Source of the DNA: a bacterium
Lineage (GTDB): Bacteria > Vulcanimicrobiota > Xenobia > Xenobiales > JADMJV01
Reading direction: 5' to 3'
DNA length: 64,000 nucleotides
Assembly: GCA_018780265.1 (NCBI GenBank)
Contig: JADMJV010000013.1
Span: 31,037 to 95,036, forward strand
The notes below the pieces were generated by a model. That model had not been told where the DNA came from and did not search any database. It saw only the letters and a program-made list of their open reading frames with translations. Shown here piece by piece: positions 25,226 through 33,672 of this stretch. The first letter of the stretch is position 1, and each line of letters starts with the position of its first letter. The translations under genes were made by a program, and so were the position numbers.

Positions 25226-26101
25226 ATGAACATCTCCGCCCACTCCTTGCAGGCCCGGCCATCGGTATTCCGCTCTCTGTCGCCGTTGCCCCCGCCAGCG
25301 CGGCCGCAAGAGTCTGGGGATACTGTGGTTTTGTCGGCCATTCCCTCCTCGATATCCGCAGCGGAAATCAAGGACCGTTCCGGTTTCGCTGTGGGAAAAG
25401 TGTTGCTGGGCCTGGGCGTGGGCGTCGCAGCAGTCATGCTCACGGGCTGCAACGCCCAACCCACTCCTGAGCAACCTATGCTGGCTTCCCAAAACCGCGG
25501 GGATTTTGGCGAGTATCGCGGTGATTTCACCGTTCAACATGGACGTGTGCAGGGCGATTTTGGCGAATATCGAGGAGACTATACGGCCACGCCCCAGGGC
25601 AACGGCACCCATGTGGTGGGAGATTTTGGCGAATATCGCGGCGACTTCACCGTTCAAAACGGACGCGTTCAGGGAGATTTTGGCGAATATCGAGGAGACT
25701 ACAGCGTAGCTTCCGAGGGCGAAGGTTTTCGTGTTCGTGGTGACTTTGGCGAGTATCGTGGAGACTACACGATCAGTCCCAACGGCAACGTGACCCGTAT
25801 CGCCGGGGACTTCGGCGAATATCGTGGGGACTTCACTGTGACCACCCAGGGGCAGACCACTCACGTAGCTGGCGATTTTGGCGAGTATCGCGGTGACTAC
25901 ACCATCACTCCCGAGGGCGAGGGCTTCCGCGTCAGTGGTGATTTTGGGGAATACCGAGGGGACTATGTTGTGGGCAAGGAAGCGGCCCAGGACACGGCTC
26001 TGCTCCATCCTCTGGGGGTTGGCAGCCTGATCAAGCCCGACAGCCCCTACGCCCCCATGCGCTGGCCTTCGGCCATGAAGGCCGAAAGCCCCAAAAACTA
26101 A
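25226..26101 (+). CDS. GDFGEYRGD-repeat lipoprotein with Pro-rich leader
   Basis: 291-residue protein of unknown function. Residues 1-52 are a leader starting MNIS, Pro-rich, closing with GDTVVLS. Residues 53-76 form a hydrophobic segment ending in the lipobox LTGC (Cys about 75), so a lipoprotein signal appears preceded by an unusually long leader. Residues 92-250 hold eight repeats of GDFGEYRGD[FY] separated by 9- or 13-residue linkers rich in Thr/Val/Gly (FTVQ.GRVQ or YT.TPxGxGxxV). This looks like a beta-solenoid or amyloid-like fibre subunit. No ribosome binding site is obvious. Confidence 0.8.
   Translation: MNISAHSLQARPSVFRSLSPLPPPARPQESGDTVVLSAIPSSISAAEIKDRSGFAVGKVLLGLGVGVAAVMLTGCNAQPTPEQPMLASQNRGDFGEYRGDFTVQHGRVQGDFGEYRGDYTATPQGNGTHVVGDFGEYRGDFTVQNGRVQGDFGEYRGDYSVASEGEGFRVRGDFGEYRGDYTISPNGNVTRIAGDFGEYRGDFTVTTQGQTTHVAGDFGEYRGDYTITPEGEGFRVSGDFGEYRGDYVVGKEAAQDTALLHPLGVGSLIKPDSPYAPMRWPSAMKAESPKN
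25499..25972 (+). repeat. Eight tandem GDFGEYRGD-coding units
   Basis: Eight coding repeats of 54 or 66 bases within the lipoprotein gene. The 9-residue core is invariant in all eight copies while its codons vary freely (GAT/GAC, TTT/TTC, CGC/CGA/CGT, GGA/GGT/GGG/GGC). This points to old duplications held by protein-level selection, not recent slippage. Confidence 0.9.
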
Positions 26102-26146
26102 GGACCGGTGCGGAATTGAGCCGGTGACGTCGAATCATCTAGAGCG

Positions 26147-26337
26147 ATGCGGGCCTGGATTTCGGTCACTCTGGTGAGCGCCCTACTTCCTGTGCGGGGA
26201 GTGGTCGGCGCGGCTATTCTCGCGGGCTCTGTCTGGGAATAACCCTGTTGCTGGGGCCCGGCGCACTTCTGTTGACCTGGGCCGCCACCCGCGAAGCGTG
26301 TCAAGGCCTGATGGATGCTATCGTCGGCTCGGGGTAG
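26147..26337 (+). pseudogene. Possible frameshifted small membrane protein
   Basis: From ATG 26147 a hydrophobic frame (VTLVSALLPVRGVVGAAILAG) runs to a TAA at 26240. One base out of phase, the continuation from about 26230 reads GITLLLGPGALLLTWAATRE and ends at TAG 26335-26337. Joined, they give a roughly 63-residue protein with two membrane helices. It could be a real indel mutation, a sequencing error or chance hydrophobic frames. The remaining sequence of this 365-base gap (26102-26466) shows nothing else. Confidence 0.25.
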
Positions 26338-26466
26338 TTGTTACTTTCCCTTCGTCAGGCGATGGGGGGTTTGAACTGGACAGTCACGTCTCGGGGCACA
26401 AGATGGGTAGTGGTGGCCAGGTAGTCCATCCGGACATATTTCAGGTATTCGGTCTTCGCGTCGCCG

Positions 26467-28983
26467 TCAGGCCAAAATTTTGCGGGGCTTGCTGCCTTCA
26501 GCCGGGCCGATGTATCCTTTTTTCTCCATCAAATAGATCAAGCGGCGAGCGCGTGCATAGCCCACCTTCAGTTCGGTCTGCAGTAAGGAAGCCGAGGCCT
26601 GCTGTCGGCGCAGCACCACCTGCAGGGCCTGCTCGACCAACTGGTCATCATCGCTGCCTTCTTCCTCGTCGCCGGCTTCCTCGGCCCCTTCACCCACCTT
26701 TAGTTGAATCAAATTGTTGGGGCTGGCCTGGGCGCGCCACCACTCCACCACTCGCAAAATCTCGTCATTGGTCACGAAACAGCCCTGCAAACGGCGCGGA
26801 TCCGAGGCGTCCACCGGACAAAAGAGCATGTCGCCCTTGCCCAGCAACTGCTCTGCCCCACCCGTATCCAAAATCACGCGCGAATCCACCTGACTCGACA
26901 CCGCAAAGGCGATGCGGCTGGGCACATTCACCTTGATCAAGCCGGTGATCACATCGGCCGAGGGGCGCTGTGTGGCGAGCACCAGGTGGATGCCGGCCGC
27001 GCGCGCTTTCTGGGCGATGCGGCAGATGGAAGTCTCCACCGATTTGCTGGCCACCATCATCAAATCGGCCAACTCGTCGATCAGTACCACCACCCAGGGC
27101 AGCGGATCGTCACAGCTCTCGTTGTATTCGTCCAGGTTGCGCACGCGTGCGGCGGCAAACAGGCCGTAGCGAAACTCCATCAATTCGACGATCTGATGCA
27201 ATGCCAGGGCGGCCCGCTTGGGGTCGCAAATAATGGCCCCCTCGTTCTTGGCATCGCCGGCCCCTTTGGCCAGTGAAATCAGATGAGGAATCCCTTCATA
27301 GATCGACAGTTCGACCTGCTTGGGGTCGATCATCAACAACTGCAATTCGCGCGGGGTAAAGCGATACAGTAAACTCATAATGAGTCCGTTGACACACACC
27401 GATTTACCCGAGCCGGTAGTGCCCGCCACCAGCAAGTGAGGCATCTTCTGCAGAGCCGCAAAGGTGGGCGTGCCGCTCAGGTCCTTGCCCAGCGCGATGC
27501 TCATGCCTGTCGACTTGCGGAACTTGGGCGCCCCCAATATCTCACGCAGCACCACCAGTTCGGTCACCTCATTGGGAATCTCAATACCGATGGCGGACTT
27601 GCCCGGAATGGGCGCCTCGATACGCACCGCCTTGGCGGCCAGCGCCAGCGCGATATCGTTGGTGAGGGAGGTGAAGCGATTTACCTTCACGCCGCGGGCC
27701 GGTTGCAGCTCGTAGCGCGTCACCGTGGGCCCCTGCACAATGGCTAGCAGACTGGCCTGCACTCCAAAGCTGGCCAATGCATCCAGCAAGATCTGCGACT
27801 TGTCTTCGACCTGTGGACGGGTGTGACTGAGTGGAATCTCATCGAGCAAAGCCAGCGGCGGCAGCTTATAGCTGACCACCTTGGGCACCTCGACTCCGGG
27901 AAACAAGCGCAACTGACCGTCCGGATCGATATAAATCTCGGCGGGCTTCAGGGCGATCTCCACTTCCTGTGCCTCCGGCGCCACTTCCTCTGGCTCGGCG
28001 TCCTCAAATCGCTCTTCTTTCGCGAGCAACTCCTCTTCGAGGGATTCCTCCACCGACTCCTCCAGCAAAGGCTCCTCCAGCGGGGCCTCCACCACCGGCA
28101 CAGGCTCAACCACAACGGGCTCTACCACAGGCGGCTCTACCGCCACAAAAGTGACCACTTCTGCGATCACCGGTTTTAGTGTCAGCGCCGCCGGGGGCGC
28201 CACCACTGGCTTGGCTTCTGGCGCCGCGGTTTCCAGCGGAAAGGCCGACGCTTTGGGAGCAGGCAGGGCCAGAGGTTCGGCCACGGCGGGCAATTCTTCA
28301 TACGATTCCTGATCGGGCCGACGGGGCAGGCGAATCTCCGGTATCTTCACCGAAGCGGCCCAGCGCACTCCACTCTCCAGCGTATGAATGACCCTTCTGG
28401 CCGTATGGCGTACCACCGTGCTCAGAGGAATGCGGCACACGGACAGGGCACTGGCCACCAGCCCAAAGCCCGCCCCCATCCAGGAACCCATGGGGCCCAC
28501 AAAGGAGACTACCATGCCGTCAAAAGCCCCACCCAGCAGTCCACCCTGAGCCCCCATTCGCTGCGAGAGCCAGACCATATCCAGCCACATCATGGTGGGC
28601 GCCCAGCTGAGCTGCAGGGGCCGCTTGCTGCGCGGCAACAGTAGATGCAAACCAAGACTGGCCGTCACTCCGGGCAACATCAGAGCGGAAATGCCAAAAC
28701 TCTGGTAAAGCCCCGACCCCAACCAGGCTCCGGCCGCCCCCGTCCAGCCAGGGCTGGTCAGCGACACGAAGGTGAAAGGACTGGCCACAAAGGCCAGGCC
28801 CAGACCGGCCCAATGCCAGGAGTCGTCCCACCAGGAAGGCCCCTCCGCCCCCGGCATGGCCTCTAGCTTGGGCTTCTTTCGATCCTTCTTGGGCAGCTTG
28901 CGATCCCGCTTGATCTTTGGGGCCGCCTCATATTTGGCCGGCCTCTCTTCCGCATACTCTGCCGAATCCAGGGCAAAACTCAT
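26467..28983 (-). CDS. ftsK: DNA translocase FtsK/SpoIIIE
   Basis: 838-residue DNA pump for chromosome segregation at the division septum. The N-terminus has a basic patch and 3-4 membrane helices (about 60-190). A variable acidic/Val-Pro-Glu linker spans about 230-350 (repeated PVVEPVVVEPVP). The motor follows, with Walker A AGTTGSGKS (Lys527), Walker B VVLIDELADLM and the LATQRPSADVITGLIK region. The C-terminal gamma winged-helix (about 770-838, LQTELKVGYARARRLIYLMEKKGYIGP) recognises KOPS-type sites. All modules are intact. It starts at ATG 28983 and is monocistronic. Confidence 0.95.
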   Translation of the reverse strand: MSFALDSAEYAEERPAKYEAAPKIKRDRKLPKKDRKKPKLEAMPGAEGPSWWDDSWHWAGLGLAFVASPFTFVSLTSPGWTGAAGAWLGSGLYQSFGISALMLPGVTASLGLHLLLPRSKRPLQLSWAPTMMWLDMVWLSQRMGAQGGLLGGAFDGMVVSFVGPMGSWMGAGFGLVASALSVCRIPLSTVVRHTARRVIHTLESGVRWAASVKIPEIRLPRRPDQESYEELPAVAEPLALPAPKASAFPLETAAPEAKPVVAPPAALTLKPVIAEVVTFVAVEPPVVEPVVVEPVPVVEAPLEEPLLEESVEESLEEELLAKEERFEDAEPEEVAPEAQEVEIALKPAEIYIDPDGQLRLFPGVEVPKVVSYKLPPLALLDEIPLSHTRPQVEDKSQILLDALASFGVQASLLAIVQGPTVTRYELQPARGVKVNRFTSLTNDIALALAAKAVRIEAPIPGKSAIGIEIPNEVTELVVLREILGAPKFRKSTGMSIALGKDLSGTPTFAALQKMPHLLVAGTTGSGKSVCVNGLIMSLLYRFTPRELQLLMIDPKQVELSIYEGIPHLISLAKGAGDAKNEGAIICDPKRAALALHQIVELMEFRYGLFAAARVRNLDEYNESCDDPLPWVVVLIDELADLMMVASKSVETSICRIAQKARAAGIHLVLATQRPSADVITGLIKVNVPSRIAFAVSSQVDSRVILDTGGAEQLLGKGDMLFCPVDASDPRRLQGCFVTNDEILRVVEWWRAQASPNNLIQLKVGEGAEEAGDEEEGSDDDQLVEQALQVVLRRQQASASLLQTELKVGYARARRLIYLMEKKGYIGPAEGSKPRKILA

Positions 28984-29095
28984 AGGCGGTCGAACTTTCG
29001 TTTGATAAATGAAAGTCCTTCAAGTTAGCGGGAAAGGCTTGTGCGCCAACACCTTTGCCCATGGGATACTTGAGCCGCCATCGTAGCGCCACGGC

Positions 29096-29297
29096 TTGAC
29101 TTTGCTCAGGCTCACCCCACCTCGGCCATGGTCCGCCAGAGCCGGGATCGCCGAATACTGGTTGGCCAATCTGCAAGAACAGGTTCTGGAGGTTTGCACA
29201 AGCCCACGGCAATGCTTAGCCTTTACCCCGGGCCAAAAGGTTTCGTGCCTGGCTCTCCCGGTATCCAAGTTTTTCTTCCCAATCCTAATTTGCTCTC
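29096..29297 (+). pseudogene. Remnant of an Uma2-family endonuclease gene
   Basis: The plus-strand frame at 29129-29265 reads ARAGIAEYWLANLQEQVLEV, a close match to the conserved core of Uma2 (DUF820) restriction-like nucleases. A C-terminal GQKVSCLALP segment follows. After a one-base shift near 29262 the expected continuation PGIQVFLPNPNLL is in another frame. The N-terminal two-thirds of the family, including the PD-(D/E)xK acidic residues, is missing. So this is a truncated and frameshifted remnant. The rest of the gap 28984-29519 holds no credible gene. Confidence 0.55.
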
Positions 29298-29519
29298 GAA
29301 ACCAGGCCGATGGTGGGGCTTCGTCCACACTGCAGGCGGCCACCGCCTACACCGTTTGAATGGTGTTCAACTACTCGAATGTGAGACGAAAACCGCTGTC
29401 GGCCAAAAACAAGCCCCGATCCAGGCGGTGCGCTTGTTGCCATCGGGTAGTCCGTGATTACGTAGGCGGAGGCCAGGTCGGCGCCATAACGAGGACTATC
29501 TACCAAGGAGCAACCCGTG

Positions 29520-30332
29520 TCACTCCGGGCCCAACAGGCGAAAACGCAGGTAACCACTGGCATAAGCCAGGTCATAGACCAGTCCCCCCCAGCGTCCACC
29601 CAGCACGGCCCCCAGCAACCCACCCAGCCGACGTGTTATACGTGAAACAAAAGAGGGCCGGGCTTCAAAGCGGTCCACGTGCCCCTCGGGATTGTACAGC
29701 ACGGTATCGGGAAAGTGTTTCTGGGCAAAAGCCGAGGAGTAGCCGTTGCGATAAGCCATTTTCCACAAGGCTTTCCAACTGGACGGCATGGGATGATAGT
29801 GCCACACCTGCGGCACAATTACGATACGCAGCCCGGCCTGGCGGTAGCGATGGCGCAATTCGGGGTCCACCCCCCGCAATATCTTGCCGTGAAACCCACC
29901 CAGTCGCTCCAACACGTCGCGCCGCGTGGCGCAACACTGCGTGGTCACCATATCGCTGTCCGTCAACACTTCCACCACGGGTGACTGAGAACGAGAAATT
30001 TCCTGGGCGCAGCGGCGCTGAAAGGGCGTAGAATCCAAAGGGAGCACCTGGGAGGTGCCGCTAAGCCCTATCTCGGGATTTTCCAGCGCCGCCACCAATT
30101 TTTCAATCACGTCGTCTGAGCCCAGGCGCACATCGTCATCCAAAAACACCAGATACGGGGACATGGTGCGGGCCACGCCCGTGTTGCGGGCATGCCCGTT
30201 GGGGGCCACCCCGCGCACCACCTCAATTTCGCGCGGCACCACGGTTTGACGCTGCAAGTCTTGCAGCAGTCCCTGCAGCGAGTCGTCGCGGCTGCGGTCT
30301 CCAGAGGGGATAATTACGGCGACGTCGGGCAT
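29520..30332 (-). CDS. GT2-family glycosyltransferase
   Basis: 270-residue GT-A glycosyltransferase. The nucleotide-sugar fold begins VAVIIPSGDRSRDDSLQGLLQDL. The metal-binding DxD-type motif is in YLVFLDDDVRLG (about 62-73), and the acceptor-side ED-like motif is GVDPELRHRYRQAGLRIV. The GGAGGAGAG ribosome binding site fixes the start at 30332. The gene overlaps the end of the upstream toroid protein by 19 bases and is the last gene of the rpoZ-pilT-like operon. A membrane-associated C-terminus (LGGLLGAVLGGRWGGLVYDLAYASGYL) is possible. Sugar unknown. Confidence 0.85.
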   Translation of the reverse strand: MPDVAVIIPSGDRSRDDSLQGLLQDLQRQTVVPREIEVVRGVAPNGHARNTGVARTMSPYLVFLDDDVRLGSDDVIEKLVAALENPEIGLSGTSQVLPLDSTPFQRRCAQEISRSQSPVVEVLTDSDMVTTQCCATRRDVLERLGGFHGKILRGVDPELRHRYRQAGLRIVIVPQVWHYHPMPSSWKALWKMAYRNGYSSAFAQKHFPDTVLYNPEGHVDRFEARPSFVSRITRRLGGLLGAVLGGRWGGLVYDLAYASGYLRFRLLGPE

Positions 30333-31762
30333 AGACTCTCCTCCAAAAACCCTCGCCGCAATATGGACCGCGACGAGGGAAAGGCGCTCTGCGAAGTGAT
30401 TTTGCGCTGGCCAAAGTCGCAACACAGCGTGGTTTCAAAGAGACTGGAGAGGTGCTGATGGACCAGCTGTGGCACCGGCTTGTGACTGAGCCTGGAGGTC
30501 AGAAACCGGCGCCAGCGCGGGATCGGTTTGCAGGCCAGCGGCAGGCCACTGCCGGACACGGTCAGTACATCCCCCTGAAGGATCCAGGTCACGGCCCCAT
30601 ACAGGCGCACCCAGTGAAGCTGGTGGTTAAGTTCCAGGTAGGCGATCCAGTCCGAAATGCGCGGGTCCACCAGCGCCGTGCGGGTGCTGTCGCGCCCGTC
30701 CCAGCAGTAGTTCTCGTCAAAGTTCTTCAGCGTCTGGCCGTCGTCAAACAGCAGCGGCACCAGGCCGGCGTAACGCGTATCGCAGAAAAACGGCGAACCA
30801 TAGGGGGCAAACTCACCCGTGGTCGAGCAAGCAAAATAGCCATCGTCCCGCCGGCACACCAGCAGGGGACCCAAATCGACCGTCTCTGGCCCGGGAGCCT
30901 GGCCCTTGTCGCTGGCCGCCCCAAGGCGCTCGGCCATCAACAAGCAGGCGGCCGCATAGGCGTTGTAGTCAGGATTGTTAATGTAGATGTCCCAGTCCTT
31001 GCGCAGCCATTCGTTCCCGTTGAGGGCAGCCGGAATGTGCCCGTCGGGATCCTGAAATCTCTTCATGGTTTCCAGCACAGCTGCAGCCGCCCAGGCACAA
31101 TGTGGGTCGTCAAAGAGGCGCGCCCCCAGGCGTAGGGCCAGATAGGCCGACCCATAGGCAAATAGAGTATTGCGCGAGCGCCCGTAAGGCACCAAAACCC
31201 CCTGCGGACTGACCAACTGGAGCAAAGCCTGCAATCCACGCCGCAAGGCCTGGCGATGCACGGCCTGGGGGCGAAAGCACTCGAGCAAGGCCAGCGTGGC
31301 GCAAATCTTAGCGTGATAGCAAACGGGCGTGGCCACGCCCACCGGGCTATCGGGGAAGAGCCCCGAAGGCAGTTGTTTTTGGATCACCGAGAAGTCTGGC
31401 ACCAGTCGCCCCCGCAGAGTGCGCGTCAAGGCGCGAAACAGGGCCCAATTATTGGAAACCAGCGAACGGCCCTGATAGAGTGGCTTCTCCGACAGATCGG
31501 CCACACTCGCGGTTTCCGGTGCCAACTGCAGGATCAGGGCCTGGGCCAACGAGTCAAACTCTGACTCGGCCGGCCGCCCCAACGACACCTTCAGGGCCAG
31601 GGCCTGGGGCTGGGCCCAACCCAACAGAGAAAAGACCAGGGCCGCAAAACCGTCGGCATAGGTGCCCGCAACCAGATGGACAGAGTCGACCACGCGACCG
31701 CTTTCGGCCGATTGCCTGGTGCGTAGCCAGTTGGCGATGCCGGTGGCCAGTTGTAGGGGCAC
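30314..31762 (-). CDS. Predicted (alpha/alpha) toroid protein, function unknown
   Basis: 482-residue protein. The central part (about 150-290) shows repeated helix pairs with aromatic and Gly motifs, such as YGRSRNTLFAYGSAYLALRL and GHIPAALNGNEWLRKDWDIYINNPDYNAYAAACLLMAERL. These resemble the alpha/alpha toroids of polysaccharide-acting proteins (DUF2264/heparinase-like). The C-terminal half is beta-rich with an SPFFCDTRYAGLVPLL stretch. I recognise no catalytic motif with certainty. The GTG start shares one base with the preceding TAG, and the downstream GT2 gene overlaps it, so it likely acts on the same glycan. Confidence 0.7.
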   Translation of the reverse strand: MPLQLATGIANWLRTRQSAESGRVVDSVHLVAGTYADGFAALVFSLLGWAQPQALALKVSLGRPAESEFDSLAQALILQLAPETASVADLSEKPLYQGRSLVSNNWALFRALTRTLRGRLVPDFSVIQKQLPSGLFPDSPVGVATPVCYHAKICATLALLECFRPQAVHRQALRRGLQALLQLVSPQGVLVPYGRSRNTLFAYGSAYLALRLGARLFDDPHCAWAAAAVLETMKRFQDPDGHIPAALNGNEWLRKDWDIYINNPDYNAYAAACLLMAERLGAASDKGQAPGPETVDLGPLLVCRRDDGYFACSTTGEFAPYGSPFFCDTRYAGLVPLLFDDGQTLKNFDENYCWDGRDSTRTALVDPRISDWIAYLELNHQLHWVRLYGAVTWILQGDVLTVSGSGLPLACKPIPRWRRFLTSRLSHKPVPQLVHQHLSSLFETTLCCDFGQRKITSQSAFPSSRSILRRGFLEESLCPTSP

Positions 31763-32988
31763 TACAACCAGTTCATAAGAGGCGCCATGTCGTCCAGCGT
31801 CGGGGCCACCACGGGCTCTTCGTAATCGCCCGAAGTGTAGTCGGACGGCTCGGCCAGATCCAACTCCGAGTGGTCTACATGCTGCAGGGCCTCTTCTTTG
31901 GTGATCCAGCCCACATCGAGCAGGCGGGAGAGGTGCCGACCCAGCGTTTGCATCCCCTCCTCACGCATAATGTGAAAGAGGCTGCTCGTATCGGCGGTGG
32001 CGATGGCCCGTTGCACGTCGGGCGTGCCCTCCAAAATCTCGAAGGCCGGAGCCTTGCCGCGCGAGTCGGCGCGATTGACCAGGTACTGGCACACCACCAG
32101 TTTGACCACGTGGCCCAGTCGCGCCAGCACCCTGGCATCGTCGGTATAGATGGCCCTGGTGTATTGCTCTACCGCATTGGCGCAGTTAGCGCCGTCGACC
32201 AGGGCGATCACCAGGCGACCCGCAGCTGCTTCTTGTATCAATGCATCGGCCGTTTCGCGGTCGGGAATGCCGCCCACAGCCAGGATGTCAGGGTCTTGAT
32301 TGCGCGCCTGGCGAATGGCCTGGGCAAAACTTTGAGTGTCCACGCCCACTTCGCGTTGGATCAACGTTCCCTGACCGGGGGCGTGATAAATGTGGATCTG
32401 TGGCTCGATAGAAACGATACGAACCTTACGATTCTGGTTGATGTAGGAGAGCAAAGCGGCAAAGGTGTTGATTTTTCCGCAGCGGGGCCGACCCGTCAAC
32501 AGCATCAAGCCCGAGGGTTCGCTCAGGAAGCGCTCCACCGCGCTCCCCGATAGCCCCAACTCGACCAGCTTGGGGATCTCGGTCAACACTTGCTGCAGCG
32601 AAGCCGCCGCACAGCCGCGATCCAGGTAGGCGTGCACACGAAAGCCACCCAACACGGCGTCTTGCATGGTAAAGTTGACTTCGCGCCCCTGGAACAGCAA
32701 TCGACGCTGCTCAGGATTGAGCAACGACATGACCAAATGCGAACACTGCTCACGCGTCAAATTACCGCTACCGATATTGACCAACTCGTCCTGGATGCGC
32801 ACCATGGGCGGACCGCCCGGGTTGAGATGCAGCAAATTGCCGCCGTTCTTCACGGCCACGCCCAACAACTGGGAAATATTGTATGCCAGTTGATTATGGG
32901 ACGAATATCCCAGTTGCTGCTCCATAGACCCCAGCAGCCGCAGCAGCAGGTCGTTGGATCCTACCCCTTCCGGGGATTCACCCGCCAA
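31762..32988 (-). CDS. PilT-like ATPase with degenerate nucleotide-binding motifs
   Basis: 408-residue PilT/GspE-family protein. The fold is plain: N-terminal PAS-like domain (GNLLHLNPGGPPMVRIQDELV), then QREVGVDTQSFAQAIRQARNQDPD and a PilT-type C-terminus. Every catalytic motif is altered, however. Walker A is GRPRCGKIN instead of GPTGSGKST, the Asp box EDPIE is EPQIH, Walker B loses its Glu (VGGIPD for VGEMRD), and the His box HTN is DGAN. It is probably an inactive regulator or partner of a true PilT elsewhere. The frame starts at TTG 32988; ATG 32925 is an alternative. It follows rpoZ by 2 bases. Confidence 0.85.
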   Translation of the reverse strand: MAGESPEGVGSNDLLLRLLGSMEQQLGYSSHNQLAYNISQLLGVAVKNGGNLLHLNPGGPPMVRIQDELVNIGSGNLTREQCSHLVMSLLNPEQRRLLFQGREVNFTMQDAVLGGFRVHAYLDRGCAAASLQQVLTEIPKLVELGLSGSAVERFLSEPSGLMLLTGRPRCGKINTFAALLSYINQNRKVRIVSIEPQIHIYHAPGQGTLIQREVGVDTQSFAQAIRQARNQDPDILAVGGIPDRETADALIQEAAAGRLVIALVDGANCANAVEQYTRAIYTDDARVLARLGHVVKLVVCQYLVNRADSRGKAPAFEILEGTPDVQRAIATADTSSLFHIMREEGMQTLGRHLSRLLDVGWITKEEALQHVDHSELDLAEPSDYTSGDYEEPVVAPTLDDMAPLMNWL

Positions 32989-32990
32989 GG

Positions 32991-33251
32991 TTAGTTACCG
33001 GCTGCCTCGGTGGCACTCTCTACCGTAAAACGAGGGCCCTCGTCGGGCGGAGCCGGAATGGCTTTGACCTGATGTGCATAGATCTCTTCCAGGGCTTGAC
33101 TGACGGGCTTTTTCAATCCGTGCATCACGATCAAAGGACCGCTCCCGTCGTTGATCTGGCGGGCTCGCTTTAAGGCCAACGTAACCAGGGCAAACTTGTT
33201 GCCCACCCGCTGGTCATGCAACATCACGTCTAAATTCGGTTCAACCAACAT
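32991..33251 (-). CDS. rpoZ: RNA polymerase omega subunit
   Basis: 86-residue omega subunit of RNA polymerase. The conserved core NKFALVTLALKRARQIN (about 18-34), the KPVSQALEEI segment and the short C-terminal tail match RpoZ, which stabilises beta-prime and mediates ppGpp binding in some phyla. I chose ATG 33251; the frame extends to a TTG at 33302, but a GGAGGT lies between them (12 bases upstream of 33251). It heads an operon with the PilT-like, toroid and GT2 genes, an unusual neighbourhood since rpoZ is more often next to gmk. Confidence 0.85.
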   Translation of the reverse strand: MLVEPNLDVMLHDQRVGNKFALVTLALKRARQINDGSGPLIVMHGLKKPVSQALEEIYAHQVKAIPAPPDEGPRFTVESATEAAGN

Positions 33252-33302
33252 GAATTTCTGGGGACCTCCGACTCGATTGTCTCTTTCTGTATATGTAGCC
33301 AA

Positions 33303-33672
33303 GAAAACATCTATTTGTATATGCTGCGCCGCCGCTTGTCAACCTGCCCGGGCGAAACCTGGCTGCTGCGGCGCCGCCATTGCCCTCCGTGGTCTCCAGG
33401 GTTGGAAAAATGTTCAGAGGTTCGGAAAGGCCATGGGAAACTCGCCAGTGCGCGCAGGCGTCCGCGAACTCGACCAAGGCCGTCAGGCCGCGCAAAAGTG
33501 GTTGACTTCTGCGAAAGACGACCACTGATTCCCATCATGCCGCCAAGGCCCTGGGCACCAGTTACACCACCCTCCACGGACGCCACATGCTCCAAGCTGT
33601 CAGAAATCGCCGCCGTGCTTCAGGCGTGGGAGCAGGCTCAGCCCAAGGAACGAGATTCCATGCATTCGAGTT
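33303..33672. other. Gap with coding-like fragments, no intact gene
   Basis: About 370 bases between rpoZ and glnS. Several short frames look faintly protein-like (for example KALGTSYTTLHGR near 33545-33585 on the plus strand, resembling a DNA-binding helix-turn), but none has a start, a ribosome binding site and a family match. The region may be a decayed gene. The rpoZ promoter should lie in its left part. Confidence 0.35.

Noticed and set aside
25022..26008. Minus-strand frame with apparent repeats
   Set aside because: The repeats are the complement of the GDFGEYRGD array; the plus frame has the lipobox, the invariant core and synonymous codon variation.
28928..29212. Minus-strand 94-codon frame beyond ftsK
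   Set aside because: Overlaps the ftsK 5' end and is antisense to the Uma2 remnant, which has recognisable motifs.
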